A stretch of DNA of 64,000 bases from Tagaea sp965279565. GTDB lineage: Bacteria > Pseudomonadota > Alphaproteobacteria > CACIAM-22H2. The notes beneath the pieces are model-generated. The model was not told the DNA's origin, did no database searches, and was given only the letters and a program-made list of their open reading frames with translations. Below, in pieces: positions 57,043 through 63,402 of the stretch (its first letter is position 1; each line of letters begins with the position of its first letter). The stretch spans positions 1,178,001 through 1,242,000 of the forward strand of contig OZ257249.1 in the NCBI GenBank assembly GCA_965279565.1, read 5' to 3'. The position numbers and the translations under genes were made by a program.

Positions 57043-57076
57043 TTGTCATTGGCCCAGAACGGGGAGAACTGCCCAA

Positions 57077-58192
57077 ATGTCGCGCATTGTCCGGATCGAG
57101 ATACGCCAGGTCGACCTCGTACCTCCGGTGGTGCGCACCGACGCGATCCAGTCCTTCGTGCGCCAGGAAACGCCGATGGTGCGCATCTGGGACGCCGACG
57201 GCGCGGTCGGGACCGGCTACAGCTACACGATCGGCACGGGCGGTTCGGCCGTGCTGGCGATGCTGCGCGACTGTCTGGGGCCCTTCGTGCTGGGCAAGGA
57301 TGCCGATGCGATCGAGGGCATCTGGAACGGCATGCTGTTCGCCACGCATGCCACCACGGTGGGGGCGATCACGTCGCTGGCGATGGCCGCGATCGACACC
57401 GCCCTGTGGGACCTGCGCTGCCGGCGCGCGAAGATGCCGCTGCATCTGGCCGCAGGCGGGGCCAAGACGAAGATCCCGGTCTACACGACCGAAGGCGGCT
57501 GGCTGCACCACCCGCCCGCACAGCTCGTCGAGGAAACGCTCGCCGCCCGCGCACAGGGCTTCGCGGGTGCCAAGATCAAGGTCGGCAAGCCGACCGGGGC
57601 GGAAGACCGCGCGCGCCTCGCGGCCGTGCGCGAGGCGGCGGGCCCGGGCTTCTGCCTGATGGTCGATGCCAACCAGCGCTTCACGGCGGCCGAAGCGCTG
57701 CGCCGCGCGCATCTGTGGGCCGATCTCGATCTCGACTGGTTCGAGGAACCGCTGCCCGCCGACGACGTGGATGGGCACGCGCGCCTGCAGGCGGGCACGC
57801 CGATCCCGATCGCGGTCGGCGAATCGCTCTATTCGCCCGGCCAGTTCGCCGACTATCTCAAGCGCAACGCCTGCGGCATCGTGCAGGTCGACGTGGCGCG
57901 CATCGGCGGCATCACGCCGTGGCTGAAGGTCGCGCACATGGCCGAGTGCTGCAACGTGGCCGTCGCCCCGCACTTCCTGATGGAGCTGCATCTGGCACTC
58001 GTGTGCGCCGTGCCCAACTCGGCCTGGCTCGAGTATATCCCGCAGCTTGACCTCGTCGCCCCCAGCCCCGTGCGCGTCGCGGACGGCCACGTGATGCCGG
58101 CGACCACGCCGGGCCTCGGCATCGAATGGGACTGGCCGTCGGTCGAGAAGCTGACGGTGCCGGGGTCGGTGACGGCGATCCCCTCACCCTAG
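57077..58192 (+). CDS. Mandelate racemase/muconate lactonizing enzyme (enolase superfamily)
   Basis: The 371-residue enzyme has the mandelate racemase subgroup residues. The KxK motif is at K166 and K168. Metal ligands are D197 (DANQRF), E223 (WFEEP) and E249 (GES). D272 and H299 (APH) form the general-acid dyad. Family members abstract an alpha proton from a carboxylate, usually as sugar-acid dehydratases or racemases. Its place next to a TRAP transporter supports an acid sugar or similar substrate. The last residues and the TAG stop are encoded by the first bases of a 124-bp repeat element. Confidence 0.93.
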   Translation: MSRIVRIEIRQVDLVPPVVRTDAIQSFVRQETPMVRIWDADGAVGTGYSYTIGTGGSAVLAMLRDCLGPFVLGKDADAIEGIWNGMLFATHATTVGAITSLAMAAIDTALWDLRCRRAKMPLHLAAGGAKTKIPVYTTEGGWLHHPPAQLVEETLAARAQGFAGAKIKVGKPTGAEDRARLAAVREAAGPGFCLMVDANQRFTAAEALRRAHLWADLDLDWFEEPLPADDVDGHARLQAGTPIPIAVGESLYSPGQFADYLKRNACGIVQVDVARIGGITPWLKVAHMAECCNVAVAPHFLMELHLALVCAVPNSAWLEYIPQLDLVAPSPVRVADGHVMPATTPGLGIEWDWPSVEKLTVPGSVTAIPSP

Positions 58193-58303
58193 CCCTCTCC
58201 CGCAAGGGGAGAGGGAATCACACCGTCGATGCGGATGCACAGTGCGCGCATCCCCAAAATTCTAGTCCCCTCTCCCCTTGCGGGAGAGGGCTAGGGTGAG
58301 GGG
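58180..58303. repeat. 124-bp palindromic element, copy 1
   Basis: Terminal arms of about 36 bp (left opening CCCCTCACCCTAGCCCTCTC) are inverted repeats of each other. Each arm folds on itself as CCCTCTCCC-GCAA-GGGGAGAGG. The centre carries GGATGC...GCATCC around ACAGTGC. It lies between two convergent genes and provides the stop codon of the first. The central part is the most diverged of the three copies. Confidence 0.9.
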
Positions 58304-58304
58304 G

Positions 58305-59873
58305 CTACGGCGCCAGCCACACGCCCGCGAGGTCCTGGCCCAGCAGGTGCGAGGGCGTGACGTGCCAGCCGCGCACGTTGGACGCCAGCGGGATGATGCG
58401 CGTGAACCAGAACAGCGGGACCGTGTAGGCGAGGTCCATCAGCTGGATCTGGAAGTCGCGCACCAGCGCCTTGCGCTTGTTGAAGTCGGTCTCGCGCTCC
58501 TGCCGGTCGAAGATCTCGTCGAGCTGCCGGTCGAGATGGCGGCTGACATTGAAGCCCGGCACGCGGTCGAACGAGATGAAGCGGCGCAGCTGGAAGTTCG
58601 GTTCGTCGGCGAACTCGGTCGTGAAGTCGAGCATCGCCTGGAAGGCGCCCGAGGTGCGCGCGCCGAAATAGGTGCCGCGTTCGGCCACGCGCTGTTCGAC
58701 CGTCACGCCGACCTGGCGCCACTGGTCGATCAGCCACACCGCGACCGTCGGGAAGGGCGGCAGCGACATCGAGATCAGCTCGAATTTCAGGTTCGGCACG
58801 CCGGCCTCGGCGAGCAGCCTGCGCGCCTCCGCGCGGTTGCGCGCCATGTCGCGGCCCATGCCGGGATATGTCGCGAGTTCGGCTTCCGTCGGCGCATAGG
58901 CGTAGCCCGGGCGCAGCAGCGAGCCCGTCGACATGACCTGCGAGACGCGCGCCAGCGACGGGGCCGAGCCCCAGCGGTCGAGTGCCAGGCTCAGCGCCCG
59001 GCGCACGCGCACGTCGTCGAACGGCTTGTGCTCGATGTTGAACGACAGGATCAGGCCGGAGAGCCACGGCGCCTCCTGGAAGGTCACCTTCGGGCTGGCG
59101 ACCCGCGCCTTCTCGGCCGGGCTGATGCCGCGGAACTCGGCCATCACCTGCCCGCCCTGGATGGCGTTGAGCATGGCCGCACCGCTCATCGTCGTGGCGC
59201 GGAATCCGTCGAGATAGGGCTGGCCGGCGCGGAAATAGCCGTCGAAGCGCTTGCCGGTCCAGTGCGAGCCGCGCACGCGCTCGCCGAAGACGAACGGGCC
59301 CGAGCCCATCACCTCTTTCTCGGGATAGCGCGGGTCCTGCGCCAGCTTCGCGGCCGAGTAGATGCAGTTGAAGGGAGCCGCGAGGTAGGTCATGAAGGCC
59401 GGGTTCGGATTGTTGAGCCTGAACACGACCGTGTCGGGGGCGGGTGCCTCGACCGACGCCACGTCGGCGAAATGGTCGCGCCGCGCGGAGCGCGCACCCG
59501 TGACGGGCGTCTTGATCCGGTCGAAGCTCGCCTTCACGTCGGCCGAAGTCAGCGCCGACCCGTCGTGGAACTTGATCGGCTGGACCAGCTTGAAGGTATA
59601 GGTCTTGCCGTCGGGCGAGACCGACCATTCGCGGGCCACGTCGCCGACGATCTCGGGATATTTCGGCGCGTTGAACTTCACCAGCGTCGAATAGTGCGGT
59701 GCCAGGTGATGGACGACCGCGAAGTTCGTCGCGGCGTGGCAGTCGGTCGTGTCGGGTTCGCCGCCCACGGCGAAGATGAACTCGCCGCCGCGGCGAGGCT
59801 GTTCCTGCGCGGCTGCAAAGGAAACGAATGCGACGGCGGCGACTGCCGCCGTGGCGAAGATGCGTGCGAACAT
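58305..59873 (-). CDS. ABC transporter substrate-binding protein, family 5 (peptide/opine type)
   Basis: The 522-residue protein has a signal peptide (about 1-22, ending AAA-Q) and the SBP_bac_5 layout. Landmarks are EWSVSPDGKTYTFKLVQPIKFHDGSALTSADVKASFDR, typical of the Dpp/Opp-type binding domain, and a late DYxxE-like region before LDRQLDEIF. It should deliver a peptide, opine or similar solute to an inner-membrane ABC permease. No permease or ATPase genes are adjacent, so it is an orphan in this window. It stops 1 bp beyond the repeat element. Confidence 0.92.
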   Translation of the reverse strand: MFARIFATAAVAAVAFVSFAAAQEQPRRGGEFIFAVGGEPDTTDCHAATNFAVVHHLAPHYSTLVKFNAPKYPEIVGDVAREWSVSPDGKTYTFKLVQPIKFHDGSALTSADVKASFDRIKTPVTGARSARRDHFADVASVEAPAPDTVVFRLNNPNPAFMTYLAAPFNCIYSAAKLAQDPRYPEKEVMGSGPFVFGERVRGSHWTGKRFDGYFRAGQPYLDGFRATTMSGAAMLNAIQGGQVMAEFRGISPAEKARVASPKVTFQEAPWLSGLILSFNIEHKPFDDVRVRRALSLALDRWGSAPSLARVSQVMSTGSLLRPGYAYAPTEAELATYPGMGRDMARNRAEARRLLAEAGVPNLKFELISMSLPPFPTVAVWLIDQWRQVGVTVEQRVAERGTYFGARTSGAFQAMLDFTTEFADEPNFQLRRFISFDRVPGFNVSRHLDRQLDEIFDRQERETDFNKRKALVRDFQIQLMDLAYTVPLFWFTRIIPLASNVRGWHVTPSHLLGQDLAGVWLAP

Positions 59874-59925
59874 GCGTTCCTCCCGAGAACGTCGATTGCT
59901 TGGCCGGACGATAGCCCGATAAGCC

Positions 59926-60915
59926 TTATCCGTTCCAGCCCGGATGTGGGCGCCACTGGTATGGATTTTCGAGGCGCGAAATCTCCAGTTCCGTCAGCGG
60001 CGGCATGTCGGCGGCGGCCGCCGCCTCGTCGAGCTGCTCCAGCTTCGTCGCCCCCATGATCGGGGCGGCCATGTAGGATTTGGACCACAGCCACTGGAAC
60101 GCGACCTGCGTGGGCTTGCTCCCTCGCGCCGAGGCGATGGCCTTGAGCTCGTCCACGATCTTCCAGTCGCAGTCGCGGTAGGTCTCGGGCTTGGCACCCG
60201 CGTCGTTCTTCGCGCGCTCGGTCTCGCCGCCGCCGCCGCGCACGCGGTTGCCGGCGAGGAACCCGCGCGCCAGCGGCGAATAGGGGATCAGACCCACGCC
60301 CGCCTCGGCGCACAGCGCGTTCATCTCGCGCTCGTCCTCGCGCTGGATCAGGTTGTGCAGGTTCTGCATCGCTATGGGCCGGGCGTAGCCGTGGCGCTCG
60401 GCGCACGCGATCATCTGCGCGAACTTGTACGCCGGCATCGTCGAGCCGCCGATATAGCGCACCTTGCCCGACCGCACGATGCCGTCGAGCGTGTACATGA
60501 ACTCCTCGATCGGCGTGTGCGGGTCGAGCCGGTGCACCTGATAGACGTCGATATGGTCGGTCTTCAGGCGCTTCAATTGCGCGTCGATGCCGGCGAGCAG
60601 GTGTTTCGCACCCAGCCCGGCGGCGTTGGGCTTGTCGCCCATCTTCAGGCCGATCTTGGTCGACAGCACGATCTCGTCGCGCGGCGCGTAGCTCATCAGC
60701 GTCTCGCCCATGATCGTCTCGGACGCACCCAGATTATAGGCGTCGGCCGTGTCGAAGAAATTGATGCCGCGATCCAGCGCGCGCTTGAAGAAGGGCGCGC
60801 TGTCGCCGGCATCGAACCCGGCCCAGGCGCGCCGGCCGCGCGCCCCCCACGAATTCCCGCCGAGGCACACGCGGCTGACGATCAGGCCGGAACGGCCGAG
60901 CGGGACGTACTTCAT
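59926..60915 (-). CDS. Aldo/keto reductase
   Basis: The 329-residue NADPH-dependent (beta/alpha)8-barrel reductase has the family signatures FFDTADAYNLGASETIMGE (with the catalytic Asp and Tyr) and LSTKIGLKMG (catalytic Lys). It also has DVYQVHRLDPHTPIEEFM (catalytic His) and LGTxxYSPLARG-like IPYSPLARGFL with KPTQVAFQW toward the end. It resembles Tas/YajO-type members that reduce aldehydes or ketones of unknown identity. It starts 72 bp from the divergent alpha/beta hydrolase gene and lies upstream of the orphan binding protein. Confidence 0.93.
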   Translation of the reverse strand: MKYVPLGRSGLIVSRVCLGGNSWGARGRRAWAGFDAGDSAPFFKRALDRGINFFDTADAYNLGASETIMGETLMSYAPRDEIVLSTKIGLKMGDKPNAAGLGAKHLLAGIDAQLKRLKTDHIDVYQVHRLDPHTPIEEFMYTLDGIVRSGKVRYIGGSTMPAYKFAQMIACAERHGYARPIAMQNLHNLIQREDEREMNALCAEAGVGLIPYSPLARGFLAGNRVRGGGGETERAKNDAGAKPETYRDCDWKIVDELKAIASARGSKPTQVAFQWLWSKSYMAAPIMGATKLEQLDEAAAAADMPPLTELEISRLENPYQWRPHPGWNG

Positions 60916-60987
60916 GGGGGAACTCCTGAAAATCGGAAACGGACGGCGAGGCTAGCCCGGCAGTTGCCGCGCGCCAAGCCGCGCGCG

Positions 60988-61833
60988 ATGATGGCAGCCA
61001 TGAGCGACACGACACCCTGGGCGCCGCACGGCGCCGAACGTACCGGCTTCGTCGAGCGGCCGGGTTCGCGCATCTATTACGAGATGGCCGGCGACGGCCC
61101 GCCGCTGGTCTTCGCGCACGGGCTGGGCGGCAACCATCTGTCGTGGTGGCAGCAGGTCCCGTTCTTCCGCGAACGCTTCACCTGCGTGACCTTCGCGCAT
61201 CGCGGCTTCGCCCCCTCGACTGTCGCGGGCGGTGTGCCCGACCCGACCGACTTCGCCGGCGATCTCGAGGCGCTGACCGCGCATCTGGGCATCGACGATT
61301 TTGCCATCGTCGCCCAGTCGATGGGCGGGTGGACGGCACTTGAATTCGCGTTGCGCCATCCGGCGCGCGTGCGTGCGATGGTGCTGGCCGCGACGAGCGG
61401 CACGCTCGATCCCGCCCAGGCCGATCCGGCGAAATTCGCCGAATGGAGCGGGCGTGCGCTCGCGGCCAACGCGGACCTGCGCATGCGCGCGATCCATCCG
61501 GCCCTGGGTGCCGCGATGGCCGAGGCCAATCCGGCGATGCACCATCTCTATCGCGGCATGGACGCGCTCGCGACCAGCCTGCCCAAGGACGAGCTGCGCG
61601 CGCGCATCGTGAAAATGCGCACCCGCAAGCTCGCGGACGTGAAGAACCTCGCCGTGCGCACGCTGTTCCTGACGGGAAGTGCCGACATGGTCTTCCCGTC
61701 CTTCGCGGCCCCGATCCTCGCGAAGGGCTTCCCTGATGCGCGTCACGCGGAATTCGCGGGGGCGGGCCACTCGGCCTATTTCGAGGTGCCCGACGCGTTC
61801 AACCGCGCGGTGCTGGAGTTCGTCGGCAAATGA
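60988..61833 (+). CDS. Alpha/beta hydrolase
   Basis: The 281-residue hydrolase has an oxyanion-hole motif (VFAHGLGGNHLSWW), nucleophile Ser in VAQSMGGWTALEFAL, and the acid and base in LTGSADMVFPS and AGAGHSAYFEVPDAF. It may be an esterase, lactonase or haloalkane-type enzyme; the substrate is unknown. Three Met codons (60988, 60991 and 61000) are possible starts and none has a clear Shine-Dalgarno. It overlaps the next gene by 4 bp (ATGA), so the two are coupled. Confidence 0.9.
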   Translation: MMAAMSDTTPWAPHGAERTGFVERPGSRIYYEMAGDGPPLVFAHGLGGNHLSWWQQVPFFRERFTCVTFAHRGFAPSTVAGGVPDPTDFAGDLEALTAHLGIDDFAIVAQSMGGWTALEFALRHPARVRAMVLAATSGTLDPAQADPAKFAEWSGRALAANADLRMRAIHPALGAAMAEANPAMHHLYRGMDALATSLPKDELRARIVKMRTRKLADVKNLAVRTLFLTGSADMVFPSFAAPILAKGFPDARHAEFAGAGHSAYFEVPDAFNRAVLEFVGK

Positions 61834-62537
61834 CCGAGCCGCCCTTCTATCGCCGCCCGGTGGCGCTGTCGCGCGACGCGCACGGCACGAAGCGCTACAC
61901 GGCCCCCGTCGGGTTCGGTTTCGCGCGCACGACCAACGCGGTGCCGCTGGGGGCGATCGAGGCGGAAAGTGCCGCGCGCCACTACCCGATCGTCTTCGCC
62001 GCCGCCGATCCGGGCGGGCTGATCGCGTTGCTGGGCGTGGAGACGGGCAAGAACCTCTTCGTCGACGAATCGGGCGACTGGCGGCCGGGCAGCTACATCC
62101 CGGCCTATGTGCGCCGCTATCCCTTCGCCTTCGCGCAGCTCGGCGACCAGCTCCTGCTGTGCGTGGACGAGGCGGCGGACGCGCTCGGCGACACGGGCGA
62201 ACCGCTGTTCGACGGCGACAAGCCGGCCCCGCTGGTGGCGCAAGCACTCGCCTTCTCGCGCGAGTTCCAGATCCAGGCCGACATGGCCCAGGCCTTCGCC
62301 GCCGCCTGCGCCACCGCCGGCCTGCTCGCCGACCACCGCGCCGAGTTCGCGCTTGGCGACGGCCGCAAGATCACGCTCGGCGGCTTCCGCATCCTCGACC
62401 GCGCCAAGTTCGACACGCTCCCCGACGCCGCCTTCATCGACTGGCGCAAACGCGGCTGGCTCGCGATGGCCTACGCGCATTTCCAGTCGATGCAGAGCTG
62501 GGCCAACCTGATCGACCGGGCTTCGATGGCGGGGTAG
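61830..62537 (+). CDS. SapC family protein
   Basis: The 235-residue protein has the SapC layout: RRPVALSRDAHGTKRYTAPVGFGFARTTNAVPLGAIEAESAARHYPIVF, the VETGKNLFVDESGDWRPGSYIPAYVRRYPF core, and an ending with DWRKRGWLAMAYAHFQSM. SapC is named for a surface-layer gene of Campylobacter, but the proteobacterial family is cytosolic and its function is not established. It is translationally coupled to the alpha/beta hydrolase gene, and ends 2 bp before a 124-bp repeat. Confidence 0.92.
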   Translation: MTEPPFYRRPVALSRDAHGTKRYTAPVGFGFARTTNAVPLGAIEAESAARHYPIVFAAADPGGLIALLGVETGKNLFVDESGDWRPGSYIPAYVRRYPFAFAQLGDQLLLCVDEAADALGDTGEPLFDGDKPAPLVAQALAFSREFQIQADMAQAFAAACATAGLLADHRAEFALGDGRKITLGGFRILDRAKFDTLPDAAFIDWRKRGWLAMAYAHFQSMQSWANLIDRASMAG

Positions 62538-62539
62538 GG

Positions 62540-62663
62540 CCCCTCACCCTAGCCCTCTCCCGCAAGGGGAGAGGGGATTCCAGTCTTGGTGATGCACGCA
62601 CTGTGCATCCACATCAACGGTAGGATTCCCTCTCCCCTTGCGGGAGAGGGCTAGGGTGAGGGG
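62540..62663. repeat. 124-bp palindromic element, copy 2 (inverted orientation)
   Basis: It is the same architecture as copy 1. Its central segment, read on the minus strand, is nearly identical to copy 3 (few differences over about 55 bases), including GATGCAC-AGTGC-GTGCATC. Its right arm contains the last codons and TAG stop of the DUF559 gene. It lies between the convergent SapC and DUF559 genes. Confidence 0.92.
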
Positions 62664-62998
62664 TGCTGTCCGAGTGCCGCCAGAATCGCGTCACCCACGC
62701 CGGTCGGATTGCCGAGAATCTCCGCGTTCCAGAAGCGCAGCACGCGGAAGCCGTTTTCCATAAGCCAGGCCGTCCGCTCCTCATCCATAGACGAGTCCGC
62801 ATGCTGGCCGCCATCCGCCTCGATCACGAGCCGCGCGTCGAAGCACAGGAAATCCGCGATATAGGGGCCGAGCGGCACCTGCCGGCGAAACTTGAATCCG
62901 GAGAATCGGCGCCCGCGCAGCAAGTACCAGAGTCGCTGCTCGGCCGGCGTGGGATCGCGTCGCATCTGCCGTGCGAAGTTGCGCAGCATGTGATGCAA
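62651..62998 (-). CDS. DUF559 (Vsr/PD-(D/E)XK-like) endonuclease-domain protein
   Basis: The 115-residue protein has the DUF559 pattern. A helical opening RQMRRDPTPAEQRLWYLLRGRRFSGFKFRRQVPLGPYIADF is followed by the acidic core with D49, VIEADGGQH (E60, D62, H66) and FRVLRFWNAEIL. This matches the Vsr-like restriction-endonuclease fold; catalytic activity is inferred. A Met three codons downstream is another start. Its last residues and stop are encoded by repeat copy 2, and repeat copy 3 lies just upstream (27 bp before the start). Confidence 0.93.
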   Translation of the reverse strand: MHHMLRNFARQMRRDPTPAEQRLWYLLRGRRFSGFKFRRQVPLGPYIADFLCFDARLVIEADGGQHADSSMDEERTAWLMENGFRVLRFWNAEILGNPTGVGDAILAALGQHPSP

Positions 62999-63024
62999 TT
63001 AAAGGATGTTGCGATTGCGGGCAA

Positions 63025-63148
63025 CCCCTCACCCTAACCCTCTCCCGCAAGGGGAGAGGGAATCACACCGTTGATGTGGATGCACAGTGCGTGCTTCACC
63101 AAGACTGGAGTCCCCTCTCCCCTTGCGGGAGAGGGTTAGGGTGAGAGG
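63025..63148. repeat. 124-bp palindromic element, copy 3
   Basis: The arms open CCCCTCACCCTAACCCTCTC (a single base different from copies 1 and 2 in the CTAG/CTAA core). The centre is GTTGATGTGGATGCACAGTGCGTG followed by a diverged half. It is directly upstream of DUF559 and upstream of the AT-richer spacer, in the same orientation as copy 1 and inverted relative to copy 2. One outer base pair is disrupted at the far right. Confidence 0.92.
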
Positions 63149-63207
63149 ATAGGCCTATTTTCTTGACAACCTGCGCGGGTTCCGGCATGCTTGGAACCGT
63201 TGTGCCG

Positions 63208-63219
63208 TGCTCTTTGACA
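63208..63219 (+). promoter_or_regulatory. boxA-like antitermination motif
   Basis: TGCTCTTTGACA differs by one base from the E. coli boxA TGCTCTTTAACA and has the form seen in alphaproteobacterial rRNA leaders. It lies downstream of a TTGACA candidate promoter, but no rRNA gene follows within the window on the plus strand. Confidence 0.45.
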
Positions 63220-63381
63220 AGTGAATACGTCCTTATGCAGGTTGCGCCGGTAATACTCCCGGTTGCACCGGCCAAAGCCCTGTCTCGGCTTGGAAAAGCG
63301 TCGCTTTGTCCTACAAACTACGCGAAAAACGCGTGTTGCAGTTACATGCGAGCGAATTCAACGGGATAAACACGTTACCGT

Positions 63382-63399
63382 AACAGGTCGTAACCTGTT
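63382..63399. terminator. Short hairpin after the cyclase gene
   Basis: AACAGGT-CGTA-ACCTGTT is a perfect 7-bp stem 4 bp beyond the stop of the minus-strand cyclase, without an obvious uridine run. It could end that transcript or the plus-strand spacer transcript. Confidence 0.4.
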
Positions 63400-63402
63400 G
63401 TC

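Larger units (their letters stand above)
63149..63402. other. Non-coding-looking spacer with candidate promoter and structured RNA
   Basis: This 254-bp stretch is visibly AT-richer than its surroundings. It has no supported gene; a 68-codon frame has no recognisable protein features. It contains TTGACA at 63163-63168, a boxA-like site, CCAAAGCC/GGCTTGG and AAAGCG-T-CGCTTT pairings, and a short hairpin at 63382-63399. A small RNA or a relic of an rRNA-type leader is possible. Confidence 0.4.

Noticed and set aside
58180..63148. CRISPR array or IS element as explanation of the repeats
   Set aside because: Copies are 124 bp palindromes at irregular distances, in two orientations, with no spacers and no target-site duplications visible; no transposase gene is present.
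63208..63219. Start of an rRNA operon, judged from the boxA-like motif
   Set aside because: No 16S rRNA sequence follows; a cyclase gene lies immediately downstream on the other strand.
63163..63369. A 68-codon plus-strand frame in the AT-richer spacer
   Set aside because: It starts at TTG inside the candidate -35 box, has no Shine-Dalgarno or domain, and its composition differs from neighbouring genes; a non-coding role is more likely.
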